Made by a program: the position numbers and the translations under genes. Of a stretch of 64,000 bases of DNA, positions 17,743-27,447 are shown one piece after another. Position 1 is the first letter of the stretch. Each line of letters begins with the position of its first letter. The DNA is taken from the NCBI RefSeq assembly GCF_943736975.1, contig NZ_CALSFO010000002.1, positions 1 to 64,000 on the forward strand, read 5' to 3'. This DNA comes from Streptococcus sp. Marseille-Q0941 (lineage in GTDB: Bacteria > Bacillota > Bacilli > Lactobacillales > Streptococcaceae). The notes beneath the pieces were generated by a model, which had not been told where the DNA came from, searched no databases, and worked only from the letters and a program-made list of their open reading frames with translations.

Positions 17743-19638
17743 ATGAAAAAGAGATGGTTACTTGGCCTGGTATTTACTTTTTTACTATTCATACCGAGCC
17801 TTGTTTTTGCAGTAGACTTCGATATTCTATCCTATAAAGGTGATTTGAATATTCATGCAGATAATACAGCAGTTTTCAAAGAAACAATCACCTACCACTT
17901 TAAAGATGATTTTAATGGTCAATTGATTGGACTCGGAAAAGCAGGGAAAATGCCCAGCGGATTTGAAATTGACGATGAACCAACTGTCTTAGTATCCAAA
18001 AATGGCCAAATTGTTCAAGATGTCCTCTCGTATACTAAGGAGGAAGAGGAAGGCTACAAGGTCACAATTTTTAATCCGGGAAATGCAGGGGATACTGTTC
18101 GGGTAACTGTTACTTGGCAATTGAAAAATCTTCTTTTCTTATATCAGGATATTGCTGAGCTGAATTGGCAACCACTGACAGATAGTTCAGGGGATATTAA
18201 AGATTTAGAATTTCGAGTAACATCGGATAAACCAGCCGAGAAACTCTTTTTCCATACTGGTAAACTCCTCGATGAGGGGAATGTTGCAAAAGTAAATGAT
18301 ATCTACTGGGTGAAAATGAAAAATCTTCCTAGAAACCGTCAAGTTGAGCTGCATGCCTATTGGCCGAGAGAAGTTTTCTCAAGTGCTCCAAGCCAAGGAC
18401 TGAATGAAGATAATCTAAGTAACTTTAAAAGAGTTGAGGTAGAAATAAAGGCTGAAAAAGTCCAGGCTAACGTCATGATAAAATGGATTTTTCCAATCTT
18501 CTTTACGACTCTGTTGCTAGTAACAATCCACTATTATAGAGAATTTCGTCAGCATACGACTCTTAAAAAGGTATATCCAAAGAATCATCGTCTTTACGAA
18601 CCCCCTATGGACCTACCTCCAATGGTTTTGGCAGAAGCAATCTATTCAACATCCTTAGAGGAAGTTAGCCCTCTAAACAAGCAGAAGTTTGGTAAATTCA
18701 GTTTTGAACAACTAATCCAGGCAACCTTGTTAGATTTAGTCGATCGCGGGAATTTATCCATTTTTCAAGGTGAAGAAGAGCCGTGGATCAAAATTAACAG
18801 TGAAAAGGGTTTGTCCAATTTTGAGAAGGAATGCCTGCGGATGACTCTTTCTACAAATAAAGAACTGCCTCTTTCAGATCTTTTCCCTGAGTATCAAGTT
18901 TCTTCAGTTTTGTTCCATGGGGCTAAGGAAGCTGATGAGAAGCATATTCGAGAATTTGGCTTTCACCTCAAACGTTCCTTCGAGAGACGACTTGAACGTA
19001 TGCAAGGTTGTGTTCGAGACAAGGTGAACATTTTACGAATTCCAAGTTATTATCGTCCTTTGACGGAACAAGAAAATAATCTTGTCAAAAAAATGAAAGT
19101 CTGTTCGGCTGTAACAGGTATTCTAGGCCTTCTCATCTTCTACTATAGTTTACGAACACATGGTTATTTCTCACTTCCTTTACTGTCACTCGGTTTAATG
19201 GGCTTGCTAGCTAGTATTTTAGTTCATTTTGTGACCCGAGGACCGTCTCGTGATGGAGTCTTAAATGAAGAGGGTGCAGAAGCCTTTTATCTCTGGACAA
19301 GTTTTGAAAACATGCTTCGGGATATAGCTCATCTTGATAAGGCTGAACTAGAGAGCATTGCACTTTGGAATCGCCTTTTGGTCTATGCGACTCTCTATGG
19401 ATACGCCAAGAAAGTGAATAAAATCATGAAGCTTCTCAATATCCAACTTGAAAATGCAGATATGAATCTTTATGTGTCTGCTGGATGGGATAAACAGTTT
19501 CATACGTCTACTGCTCACATTCATCAATACACTTCGGTCGCAAATACAGCAAGTACCTTCTCTGTATCATCTGGAAGTGGTAGCTCTGGTGGAGGTTTCT
19601 CAGGCGGTGGCGGTGGTGGAAGTATTGGTGCTTTCTAA
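17743..19638 (+). CDS. DUF2207 family membrane protein
   Basis: This 631-residue protein has a signal peptide (about 1-23, ending FLLFIPSLVFA), an extracellular beta-rich DUF2207 domain (ITYHFKDDFNGQ and the surrounding residues), a membrane segment near 240, a cytoplasmic region, then two closely spaced membrane segments near 455-505. It ends in a Ser/Gly-rich tail, GGGFSGGGGGGSIGAF. This is the standard architecture of the family, which has no established function. AAAGGGA precedes the start. Confidence 0.87.
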   Translation: MKKRWLLGLVFTFLLFIPSLVFAVDFDILSYKGDLNIHADNTAVFKETITYHFKDDFNGQLIGLGKAGKMPSGFEIDDEPTVLVSKNGQIVQDVLSYTKEEEEGYKVTIFNPGNAGDTVRVTVTWQLKNLLFLYQDIAELNWQPLTDSSGDIKDLEFRVTSDKPAEKLFFHTGKLLDEGNVAKVNDIYWVKMKNLPRNRQVELHAYWPREVFSSAPSQGLNEDNLSNFKRVEVEIKAEKVQANVMIKWIFPIFFTTLLLVTIHYYREFRQHTTLKKVYPKNHRLYEPPMDLPPMVLAEAIYSTSLEEVSPLNKQKFGKFSFEQLIQATLLDLVDRGNLSIFQGEEEPWIKINSEKGLSNFEKECLRMTLSTNKELPLSDLFPEYQVSSVLFHGAKEADEKHIREFGFHLKRSFERRLERMQGCVRDKVNILRIPSYYRPLTEQENNLVKKMKVCSAVTGILGLLIFYYSLRTHGYFSLPLLSLGLMGLLASILVHFVTRGPSRDGVLNEEGAEAFYLWTSFENMLRDIAHLDKAELESIALWNRLLVYATLYGYAKKVNKIMKLLNIQLENADMNLYVSAGWDKQFHTSTAHIHQYTSVANTASTFSVSSGSGSSGGGFSGGGGGGSIGAF

Positions 19639-19700
19639 AGAAAACTAAACACATCCTTTAAAAGTATGATATAATGGAGGATAGAAAAAAGGAGTAATCT

Positions 19701-20546
19701 ATGTATTTTTTTGAAATTTTAAAAGCTATCTTTTTTGGAATTGTTGAAGGAATCACGGAGTGGCTGCCGATTTCAAGCACTGGCCACTTGATTTTAGCAC
19801 AAGAGTTTATCCAGTTTAAAGATCAAAATGAAACCTTTATGTCTATGTTTAACGTAGTCATTCAACTTGGTGCCATCTTTGCAGTTGTGGTTATCTACTT
19901 TAATAAACTTAATCCCTTCAAGCCAGGTAAGGATAAGGTACAAGTTCGTAGAACTTGGCAGTTATGGTCCAAAGTTCTTGTTGCGACTTTACCTCTGCTT
20001 CTAGTCTTTAAGTTTGATGATTGGTTTGACACTCACTTTCACAATATGGTATCAGTAGCCATTATGTTGATTGTTTATGGGGTTGCCTTTATCTATCTTG
20101 AAAAACGCAATAAAGCGCAAGCCATTGAGCCAACAGTTACTGAGTTAGACAAATTACCGTATAAAACAGCCCTCTATATTGGACTTTTCCAAGTCTTGGC
20201 CCTTTTGCCAGGTACTAGTCGTTCAGGTGCCACTATCGTAGGTGGTTTGTTGAACGGTACTAGTCGTTCAGTGGTGACCGAATTTACCTTCTATCTAGGA
20301 ATTCCAGTTATGTTTGGAGCTAGTGCTTTGAAGATTTTTAAATTCATCAAGGCTGGAGAAGTCTTGAGCTTTGGTCAATTCTTCTTGCTCTTGGTAGCCA
20401 TGGTAGTTGCTTTTGTAGTTAGCATGGTAGCCATCCGTTTCTTGACCAGCTATGTGAAAAAACACGACTTTACGGTGTTTGGTAAATACCGTATTGTCCT
20501 TGGTAGTGTCTTACTACTTTATAGCTTCGTTCGATTATTTATATAA
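19701..20546 (+). CDS. uppP: Undecaprenyl-diphosphatase (bacitracin resistance protein)
   Basis: This 281-residue membrane enzyme recycles undecaprenyl diphosphate to the monophosphate used for wall and teichoic acid synthesis. The catalytic N-terminal motif [18 protein letters not shown] (from residue 13, with E17 and E21) and the second motif [14 protein letters not shown] are intact. An extended -10 (TGA-TATAAT, 19667-19675) and AAAGGAG precede it. Confidence 0.96.
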   Translation: MYFFEILKAIFFGIVEGITEWLPISSTGHLILAQEFIQFKDQNETFMSMFNVVIQLGAIFAVVVIYFNKLNPFKPGKDKVQVRRTWQLWSKVLVATLPLLLVFKFDDWFDTHFHNMVSVAIMLIVYGVAFIYLEKRNKAQAIEPTVTELDKLPYKTALYIGLFQVLALLPGTSRSGATIVGGLLNGTSRSVVTEFTFYLGIPVMFGASALKIFKFIKAGEVLSFGQFFLLLVAMVVAFVVSMVAIRFLTSYVKKHDFTVFGKYRIVLGSVLLLYSFVRLFI

Positions 20547-20554
20547 GAAAACAG

Positions 20555-20583
20555 CCTTGAGGGTAGACTCCTTCAAGGTTTTT
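20555..20583 (+). terminator. Terminator of uppP
   Basis: CCTTGA/TCAAGG stem followed by five T. It overlaps the last bases of the convergent dinB gene. Confidence 0.75.
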
Positions 20584-21643
20584 AAAATCCAGTCACAGTG
20601 ACTCCCAATAAGCGAACCCCCTTGTCTTTATCACTCAGTGTTTCGTAGAGTTGGATAATACTTTGAGCAATTTGTTCAGGGTCTTGTGTTTGCTGCTCCA
20701 AAGTTTTTCGTTTCGTCAAGGTGGAAAAATCAGAGTAGCGAATTTTTAAAATGACAATCTTTCCAGATTTCTCGTGTTTTTGAAGATTAAGGGCGACTTT
20801 TTCCGAAAGGAGAGTTAGCTCTTTTTTGATATCTTCTTCAATATTGAGAATTTTGCTGTAGGTTTTTTCTTTACCGATGGACTTACGGATACGATTTACT
20901 TTGACTGGAGAATTATCGATGCCACGAGCTTTACGGTATAGGTCAAAGCCGAGGCGACCGAAACGATCAATAAGAGTAATTTCAGAGATTTCTAGGAGAT
21001 CAGCTCCCGTAACTACACCCATATGATGCAATTTCTCGACTGTTTTTTTGCCAACACCGTGGAATTTAGCGATATCCATTTGTTTGAGAAAAACTTCAGC
21101 TTCATCAGGTAAAATGACAGTCAAACCTTTAGGTTTTTGAAAGTCACTGGCCATTTTAGCTAAAAATTTATTGTATGATACACCAGCTGATGCTGTTAAT
21201 TGTAATTCTTGCCAAATATCCTGCTGGATTAAACGAGCGATTTTAACAGCAGATTTAATACCAAGCTTGTTTTCGGTCACATCTAGATAGGCTTCATCGA
21301 TACTCATTGGTTCAATCTTATCCGTATATCGTTTAAAAATGTCCCGAATCTGTTGGCCAACAGTAGTATATTTTTCGTAGTTCCCAGAAATAAAAATAGC
21401 TTGAGGACAGCGTTCATATGCCTCTTTGGAACTCATAGCTGAGTGGATGCCGAATGCTCTCGCTTCATAACTACAGGTTGAAACAACACCTCGACCACCT
21501 GTTTTCCTTGGATCGTTACCAATAATAACTGGTTTCCCTTTAAGTTTAGGATTATCCCGAATTTCTACAGCAGCAAAAAAGGCATCCATGTCAATGTGGA
21601 TAATTTTACGAGATAAATCATTCATCAGTGGAAATATAAGCAT
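20582..21643 (-). CDS. dinB: DNA polymerase IV (Y family)
   Basis: This 353-residue translesion polymerase has the Y-family motifs: [12 protein letters not shown] (metal aspartates D18 and D20), the [12 protein letters not shown] loop and [11 protein letters not shown] with the other catalytic acidic residues. Helix-hairpin-helix segments ([17 protein letters not shown]) and the little-finger domain follow. GAAAGG lies seven bases before the ATG at 21643; a second ATG six codons later is possible. No LexA-like box was seen. It converges with uppP. Confidence 0.95.
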   Translation of the reverse strand: MLIFPLMNDLSRKIIHIDMDAFFAAVEIRDNPKLKGKPVIIGNDPRKTGGRGVVSTCSYEARAFGIHSAMSSKEAYERCPQAIFISGNYEKYTTVGQQIRDIFKRYTDKIEPMSIDEAYLDVTENKLGIKSAVKIARLIQQDIWQELQLTASAGVSYNKFLAKMASDFQKPKGLTVILPDEAEVFLKQMDIAKFHGVGKKTVEKLHHMGVVTGADLLEISEITLIDRFGRLGFDLYRKARGIDNSPVKVNRIRKSIGKEKTYSKILNIEEDIKKELTLLSEKVALNLQKHEKSGKIVILKIRYSDFSTLTKRKTLEQQTQDPEQIAQSIIQLYETLSDKDKGVRLLGVTVTGF

Positions 21644-21799
21644 GAGATAGCCTTTCTTTGACAGATTTTATATCTTTATTATACCCCTTTTCTGAAAAAA
21701 TAGGAAATAGTCAATCTTTTTTCAAAACTATACTACAGTTCATGATAAAAACACAACTGTATTATAAAAGAAAGTGGTTAAAAAGTGTGATTTCACTTG

Positions 21800-21826
21800 T
21801 TGAAATCGTTTACTGTGTGTTATACT
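21800..21826 (+). promoter_or_regulatory. pfl promoter with cre site
   Basis: TTGAAATCGTTTACT (21800-21814) fits the CcpA-binding cre consensus WTGNAANCGNWNNCW at every defined position. It covers the -35 area and spacer. The -10 is extended, TGT-TATACT (21818-21826). An AAGTG/CACTT inverted repeat lies just upstream (21783-21798). Carbon-source control of pfl by CcpA is established in streptococci. Confidence 0.78.
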
Positions 21827-21881
21827 GAATATATGAATGTAACAGATGACTGTTACTAGAAAGATAAAAGAGGACATTAAC

Positions 21882-24197
21882 ATGGTTGTTAAGACAGTTG
21901 TTGAAGCACAGGACATTTTTGACAAAGCCTGGGAAGGCTTTAAAGGTGTTGACTGGAAGGAAAAAGCAAGTGTATCACGCTTTGTACAAGCTAACTACAC
22001 ACCTTATGATGGAGATGAAAGCTTCCTTGCAGGACCAACAGAACGTTCACTTCACATCAAAAAAATCGTAGAAGAAACTAAAGCACACTACGAAGAAACT
22101 CGTTTCCCAATGGACACTCGTCCAACTTCTATTGCTGATATTCCTGCTGGATTTATCGACAAAGAAAACGAAGTTATTTATGGTATCCAAAACGACGAAC
22201 TCTTCAAATTGAACTTCATGCCAAAAGGTGGTATCCGTATGGCTGAAACTACTTTGAAAGAAAATGGATACGAACCAGATCCAGCTGTTCACGAAATTTT
22301 CACTAAATACGTAACAACTGTTAACGACGGTATTTTCCGTGCTTACACTTCAAACATTCGTCGCGCTCGCCACGCTCACACTGTAACTGGTCTTCCAGAT
22401 GCATACTCACGTGGACGTATCATCGGTGTTTACGCACGTCTTGCTCTTTACGGTGCAGACTACTTGATGCAAGAAAAAGTTAACGATTGGAACGCAATCG
22501 AAGAAATCGATGAAGAAACAATCCGTCTTCGTGAAGAAATCAACCTTCAATACCAAGCATTGCAACAAGTTGTACGCTTGGGTGATCTTTACGGAGTTGA
22601 CGTTCGCAAACCAGCGATGAACGTTAAAGAAGCTATCCAATGGGTAAACATTGCCTTCATGGCTGTCTGCCGTGTTATCAACGGTGCGGCTACATCTCTT
22701 GGACGTGTGCCAATCGTATTGGATATTTTTGCAGAACGTGACCTTGCTCGTGGTACATTTACTGAATCAGAAATCCAAGAATTTGTTGATGATTTCGTTA
22801 TGAAACTTCGTACAGTTAAATTTGCTCGTACAAAAGCTTATGACCAATTGTACTCAGGTGACCCAACCTTCATCACAACTTCTATGGCTGGTATGGGTAA
22901 CGATGGTCGTCACCGTGTTACTAAGATGGACTACCGTTTCTTGAACACTCTTGACAACATCGGTAACTCACCAGAACCAAACTTGACAGTTCTTTGGACT
23001 GACAAATTGCCATACAACTTCCGTCGTTACTGTATGCACATGAGCCACAAACACTCTTCAATCCAATATGAAGGTGTTACAACAATGGCTAAAGACGGAT
23101 ACGGTGAAATGAGCTGTATCTCATGTTGTGTATCTCCACTTGACCCAGAAAACGAAGAACAACGTCACAACATCCAGTACTTCGGTGCTCGCGTTAACGT
23201 TCTTAAAGCTCTTCTTACTGGTTTGAACGGTGGTTACGACGATGTTCATAAAGACTACAAAGTATTTGACATCGAACCAATCCGTGACGAAGTGCTTGAA
23301 TTCGAATCAGTTAAAGCTAACTTTGAAAAATCTCTTGACTGGTTGACTGACACTTACGTAGATGCTTTGAACATCATCCACTACATGACTGACAAGTACA
23401 ACTACGAAGCTGTTCAAATGGCCTTCTTGCCAACTAAACAACGTGCTAACATGGGATTCGGTATCTGTGGATTCGCTAACACTGTTGATACATTGTCAGC
23501 TATCAAGTACGCTACAGTTAAACCAATCCGTGATGAAAATGGCTATATCTACGATTACGAAACAATCGGTGAATACCCACGTTGGGGTGAAGATGACCCA
23601 CGTTCAAACGAATTGGCAGAATGGTTGATCGAAGCTTATACGACTCGTCTACGTAGCCACAAACTCTACAAAGATGCAGAAGCTACAGTATCACTTTTGA
23701 CAATCACATCTAACGTTGCTTACTCTAAACAAACTGGTAACTCACCAGTCCACAAAGGTGTATACCTCAACGAAGATGGTTCTGTGAACTTGTCTAAACT
23801 TGAATTCTTCTCACCAGGTGCGAACCCATCTAACAAAGCTAAAGGTGGATGGTTGCAAAACTTGAACTCACTTGCTAGCCTAGACTTTGGTTACGCAGCT
23901 GACGGTATCTCATTGACAACTCAAGTTTCTCCACGTGCTCTTGGTAAGACTCGTGACGAACAAGTGGATAACTTGGTAACAATCCTTGATGGTTACTTCG
24001 AAAACGGTGGACAACACGTTAACTTGAACGTTATGGACTTGAACGATGTTTATGAAAAGATCATGTCAGGTGAAGACGTAATCGTACGTATCTCTGGATA
24101 CTGTGTAAACACTAAATACCTCACTCCAGAGCAAAAAACTGAATTGACACAACGTGTCTTCCACGAAGTACTTTCAATGGATGATGCATTGAGCTAA
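21882..24197 (+). CDS. pfl: Formate C-acetyltransferase (pyruvate formate-lyase)
   Basis: This 771-residue glycyl-radical enzyme splits pyruvate with CoA into acetyl-CoA and formate during anaerobic mixed-acid fermentation. The catalytic adjacent cysteines are C415-C416 ([12 protein letters not shown]). The radical glycine is G739 in [14 protein letters not shown] near the C-terminus. The start is ATG 21882 after AGAGG; a 12-codon longer reading lacks a ribosome site. Activation requires PflA, encoded elsewhere. Codon bias is very strong. Confidence 0.97.
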   Translation: MVVKTVVEAQDIFDKAWEGFKGVDWKEKASVSRFVQANYTPYDGDESFLAGPTERSLHIKKIVEETKAHYEETRFPMDTRPTSIADIPAGFIDKENEVIYGIQNDELFKLNFMPKGGIRMAETTLKENGYEPDPAVHEIFTKYVTTVNDGIFRAYTSNIRRARHAHTVTGLPDAYSRGRIIGVYARLALYGADYLMQEKVNDWNAIEEIDEETIRLREEINLQYQALQQVVRLGDLYGVDVRKPAMNVKEAIQWVNIAFMAVCRVINGAATSLGRVPIVLDIFAERDLARGTFTESEIQEFVDDFVMKLRTVKFARTKAYDQLYSGDPTFITTSMAGMGNDGRHRVTKMDYRFLNTLDNIGNSPEPNLTVLWTDKLPYNFRRYCMHMSHKHSSIQYEGVTTMAKDGYGEMSCISCCVSPLDPENEEQRHNIQYFGARVNVLKALLTGLNGGYDDVHKDYKVFDIEPIRDEVLEFESVKANFEKSLDWLTDTYVDALNIIHYMTDKYNYEAVQMAFLPTKQRANMGFGICGFANTVDTLSAIKYATVKPIRDENGYIYDYETIGEYPRWGEDDPRSNELAEWLIEAYTTRLRSHKLYKDAEATVSLLTITSNVAYSKQTGNSPVHKGVYLNEDGSVNLSKLEFFSPGANPSNKAKGGWLQNLNSLASLDFGYAADGISLTTQVSPRALGKTRDEQVDNLVTILDGYFENGGQHVNLNVMDLNDVYEKIMSGEDVIVRISGYCVNTKYLTPEQKTELTQRVFHEVLSMDDALS

Positions 24198-24220
24198 GAT
24201 TCATAAATAACAATTTAAAA

Positions 24221-24246
24221 ACCAGTCAACATGGCTGGTTTTTTTG
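24221..24246 (+). terminator. Terminator of pfl
   Basis: AACCAGTC (24221-24228) pairs with GGCTGGTT (24234-24241) with one T-G pair, then a T-run. Confidence 0.87.
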
Positions 24247-24272
24247 TTATAAAATTTTTTTAAAAAAAAATT

Positions 24273-24322
24273 GGTCAATTTTAGTCAAACCTCTTGACTA
24301 AAATTGACCAAAGTGATATACT
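24273..24322 (+). promoter_or_regulatory. clpL promoter embedded in paired CtsR boxes
   Basis: GGTCAATTTTAGTCAAA (24273-24289) matches the CtsR heptad repeat. A second box on the other strand (24294-24309, TTGACTAAAATTGACC) makes a near-perfect palindrome with 16-bp arms. The -35 TTGACT (24294-24299) lies inside the second box, and the -10 is TGA-TATACT (24314-24322), 17 bp away. CtsR bound here would block RNA polymerase until heat or protein stress. Confidence 0.9.
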
Positions 24323-24428
24323 AAGAACATAAGGATAAGAAAATCCTTAGAAAACATTGATTTCAAAGGGATATAATGTTTCATATTGAAATCAAGTATG
24401 GTTAAAACCTAGAAAAGAGGTAAAACCT

Positions 24429-24521
24429 ATGTCTAACATTAATATTTTTAAAAGTCCAATTGCAAAAATCGTAATAAATAAAGAAAAACCAGAAATTATT
24501 CGTAGAGTAGCTAACAGCTAG
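24429..24521 (+). CDS. 30-residue ORF in the clpL leader
   Basis: An ORF with an excellent ribosome site (AGAGG, 8 bases before the ATG) encodes a basic 30-residue peptide, starting MSNINIFKSPIAKIV and ending RRVANS. It lies between the heat-shock promoter and clpL, 80 bp before the clpL start, so it is on the same message. Function is unknown. It may be a leader peptide, a small stress protein, or a spurious ORF. Conservation across species would decide. Confidence 0.5.
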   Translation: MSNINIFKSPIAKIVINKEKPEIIRRVANS

Positions 24522-24541
24522 TCTAAATTTTTTAAAACAAA

Positions 24542-24558
24542 GGTCAGAGAAAGTCAAA
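24542..24558 (+). promoter_or_regulatory. Third CtsR-like box, downstream of the clpL promoter
   Basis: GGTCAGAGAAAGTCAAA differs from the CtsR consensus GGTCAAANANAGTCAAA at one defined position. It is in the transcribed leader 44 bp before the clpL start. No convincing promoter follows it, so it would act as a roadblock or auxiliary site. Confidence 0.55.
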
Positions 24559-24601
24559 TTCTTTTGACTGAGTAAATTTTTAATTAAACGAGGTATGAAA
24601 T

Positions 24602-26704
24602 ATGAATAACAACTTTAATAACTTTAACAACATGGATGATTTATTTAACCAATTGATGGGTGGTATGCGTGGATATAGTTCAGAAAACCGTCGTTACTTG
24701 ATTAACGGTCGTGAAGTAACACCTGAAGAATTTGCTATTTACCGTCAAACAGGTCAACTTCCAAGCGAAGGTAGTGAACAAGCTCAGTACGTTCAAGGCA
24801 AAGCTATGAAACAAGATGGGATTCTTGCAAAACTTGGACGAAACTTAACAGCAGAAGCTCGTGAAGGTAAGTTGGATCCAGTTATTGGACGTAATAAAGA
24901 AATTCAAGAAACTTCTGAAATTCTTTCTCGCCGTACTAAGAACAATCCTGTTCTTGTTGGTGATGCTGGTGTTGGTAAAACAGCGGTAGTAGAAGGTCTT
25001 GCTCAAGCTATCGTGAATGGTGATGTTCCAGCAGCCATCAAGAATAAAGAAATTATCTCTATTGATATTTCAGGACTTGAAGCTGGTACTCAATACCGTG
25101 GTAGCTTTGAAGAAAACATTCAAAACTTGGTAAATGAGGTTAAAGAAGCTGGAAACATTATCCTCTTCTTCGATGAAATTCATCAAATCCTGGGTGCAGG
25201 TAGCACAGGTGATGGCCAAGGGTCTAAAGGTCTTGCGGATATTTTGAAACCAGCACTTTCACGTGGTGAATTGACTGTGATTGGTGCAACAACTCAAGAT
25301 GAATATCGTAACACTATTTTGAAAAATGCTGCCCTTGCTCGACGTTTCAACGAAGTGAAGGTCAATGCTCCATCTGCTGAAGATACCTTCAAGATCCTCC
25401 AAGGGATTCGTGATCTTTATCAACAACACCACAATGTTGTCTTGCCAGATGAAGTCTTGAAAGCAGCAGTAGATTATTCTGTTCAATACATTCCACAACG
25501 CAGCTTGCCAGATAAGGCGATTGACTTGGTCGATGTAACAGCTGCTCACTTGGCGGCTCAACACCCTGTGACAGATGTACATGCGGTTGAGCACGAAATT
25601 CAAGCGGAAAAAACCAAACAAGAAGAAGCTGCCGCTAAAGAAGACTATGAAGCAGCCCTTAATGCTAAGGTTCGTATTGAAGAACTTGAAAAGAAAATTG
25701 CCAACCATACTGAGGATCACAAGATAACTGCAACAGTCAATGATATAGCTGAGTCTGTAGAACGTATGACTGGCATTCCAGTTTCTCAAATGGGTGCAAC
25801 CGATATTGAACGTTTGAAAGATATGGGGCACCGTTTGCAAACCAAAGTTATTGGTCAAGATAAGGCCGTTGAAGCCGTTGCGAAAGCGATCCGTCGGAAC
25901 CGTGCAGGCTTTGACGAAGGTAACCGTCCAATCGGTAGCTTCCTATTTGTAGGACCTACTGGTGTTGGTAAAACTGAGTTGGCTAAACAATTGGCTCTTG
26001 ATATGTTTGGTACTAAAGATGCCATCATCCGTTTGGATATGTCAGAATACAGCGACCGCACAGCCGTTTCTAAATTAATCGGTACAACTGCAGGTTATGT
26101 TGGTTACGATGACAACAACAATACTTTGACTGAACGTGTTCGTCGTAATCCATACTCAATCGTCCTTCTTGACGAGATTGAAAAGGCAGATCCTCAAGTG
26201 ATTACTCTTCTCCTTCAAGTCTTGGATGATGGTCGTTTGACAGACGGTCAAGGGAATACAGTAAACTTCAAGAATACTGTGATTATCGCAACTTCAAACG
26301 CTGGCTTTGGTTATGAAGCGAATTTGACAGAAGATGCGGACAAACCAGAACTCATGGAACGTTTGAAACCTTACTTCCGTCCAGAATTCCTCAACCGTTT
26401 CAATGCTGTGATTGAATTCTCACACTTAAGCAAGGAAGATCTTTCTAAGATTGTTGATTTGATGTTAGTGGATGTCAATAAGACTCTTTCTAAGAAAGAA
26501 ATCGACCTAGCAGTGAGCGATGCAGCCAAAGAATATATGACCGAAGAAGGTTACGATGAAGTCATGGGTGTTCGTCCACTCCGTCGTGTAGTAGAACAAC
26601 AAATCCGTGACAAAGTCACAGACTTCCACTTGGATAACTTGGATGCTAAACACCTAGAAGCTGATATGGAAGATGGTGTTTTGGTCATTCGTGAAAAAGC
26701 CTAA
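24602..26704 (+). CDS. clpL: ClpL, HSP100/Clp disaggregase-type ATPase
   Basis: This 700-residue cytoplasmic chaperone has a short Asn/Phe/Met-rich N-terminus ([20 protein letters not shown]) instead of the usual Clp N-domain. Two AAA+ modules follow, with Walker A motifs GDAGVGKT (about 120-127) and GPTGVGKT (about 451-458). A coiled-coil middle segment (about 325-370) separates them. ClpL works in heat tolerance without needing ClpP. The CtsR operators upstream match its stress regulation. A terminator shared with luxS follows. Confidence 0.96.
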   Translation: MNNNFNNFNNMDDLFNQLMGGMRGYSSENRRYLINGREVTPEEFAIYRQTGQLPSEGSEQAQYVQGKAMKQDGILAKLGRNLTAEAREGKLDPVIGRNKEIQETSEILSRRTKNNPVLVGDAGVGKTAVVEGLAQAIVNGDVPAAIKNKEIISIDISGLEAGTQYRGSFEENIQNLVNEVKEAGNIILFFDEIHQILGAGSTGDGQGSKGLADILKPALSRGELTVIGATTQDEYRNTILKNAALARRFNEVKVNAPSAEDTFKILQGIRDLYQQHHNVVLPDEVLKAAVDYSVQYIPQRSLPDKAIDLVDVTAAHLAAQHPVTDVHAVEHEIQAEKTKQEEAAAKEDYEAALNAKVRIEELEKKIANHTEDHKITATVNDIAESVERMTGIPVSQMGATDIERLKDMGHRLQTKVIGQDKAVEAVAKAIRRNRAGFDEGNRPIGSFLFVGPTGVGKTELAKQLALDMFGTKDAIIRLDMSEYSDRTAVSKLIGTTAGYVGYDDNNNTLTERVRRNPYSIVLLDEIEKADPQVITLLLQVLDDGRLTDGQGNTVNFKNTVIIATSNAGFGYEANLTEDADKPELMERLKPYFRPEFLNRFNAVIEFSHLSKEDLSKIVDLMLVDVNKTLSKKEIDLAVSDAAKEYMTEEGYDEVMGVRPLRRVVEQQIRDKVTDFHLDNLDAKHLEADMEDGVLVIREKA

Positions 26705-26721
26705 ATCAAGATTTTGAGAAT

Positions 26722-26758
26722 GAAAAAGGAACCAGATGAAAAGCTGGTTCCTTTTTAT
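26722..26758. terminator. Bidirectional terminator between clpL and luxS
   Basis: AAAAAGGAACCAG and CTGGTTCCTTTTT form a 13-bp stem around a 7-nt loop. The A-run and T-run let it serve both converging genes. Confidence 0.93.
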
Positions 26759-26760
26759 TA

Positions 26761-27243
26761 TTAAATGACATGACGTTCAAAGGCATCGTCTGAGATTCCT
26801 TGTTCCAAAATCAATTTTGCCCATTCCTTAGCAGAAAAGAGGCTGTGATCCTTGTAGTTGCCACAAGATTCAATGGTTGTTCCTGGGACATCTTCCCAAG
26901 TTGTTGTTTCAGCGATTTCTTTCAATGAATCCTTGATAACTGCTGCGATTTCAGCGCTGGTATGACGTCCCCACATAATCATGTGGAAACCTGTACGACA
27001 ACCAAATGGTGAGCAGTCAATCATACCGTCAATACGAGTACGAATTAGCTTAGCCAAGAGGTGCTCAATTGTGTGAAGGCCTGCAGTTGGGATTGAGTCC
27101 TCGTTTGGTTGAACCAAGCGAATATCAAAGTTAGAAATGATATCTCCCTTAGGACCTGTTTCTTCTCCGATTAAACGGACATAAGGTGCTTTGACAATGG
27201 TGTGATCAAGTTCAAAACTTTCAACAATAACTTCTTTTGACAT
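26761..27243 (-). CDS. luxS: S-ribosylhomocysteine lyase (autoinducer-2 synthase)
   Basis: This 160-residue enzyme cleaves S-ribosylhomocysteine to homocysteine and the precursor of autoinducer-2, within the activated methyl cycle. Metal ligands are H57 and H61 (HTIEH) and C127; the catalytic Cys is C82 in SPFGCRTG. The start is ATG 27243 after AAAGGAAA; five extra upstream codons have no ribosome site. It converges with clpL. Confidence 0.97.
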   Translation of the reverse strand: MSKEVIVESFELDHTIVKAPYVRLIGEETGPKGDIISNFDIRLVQPNEDSIPTAGLHTIEHLLAKLIRTRIDGMIDCSPFGCRTGFHMIMWGRHTSAEIAAVIKDSLKEIAETTTWEDVPGTTIESCGNYKDHSLFSAKEWAKLILEQGISDDAFERHVI

Positions 27244-27373
27244 GGTATTTCCTTTCAACTTTCTCCTTTCATTATATCATAAAGATATATTTGATAAATG
27301 TAAATGATAGAAATTTTCCTAAAAAGATTTTCATATTTGAAATATAGGAAGAAAGATTTTTAAATCAATTTGA

Positions 27374-27420
27374 AAAATTCTGAAAATTGTATTGACACTG
27401 AGCTAAAAAGGGATTATAAT
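27374..27420 (+). promoter_or_regulatory. aliA promoter with CodY-like box
   Basis: AAAATTCTGAAAATT (27374-27388) matches the CodY consensus at 13 of 15 positions, almost identical to the box at ilvB. It abuts a consensus promoter: TTGACA (27392-27397), 17 bp, TATAAT (27415-27420). CodY at this position would repress peptide uptake in amino-acid-rich medium. Confidence 0.78.
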
Positions 27421-27447
27421 GTATAAAAAGTCATAAAGGAGTTTATT

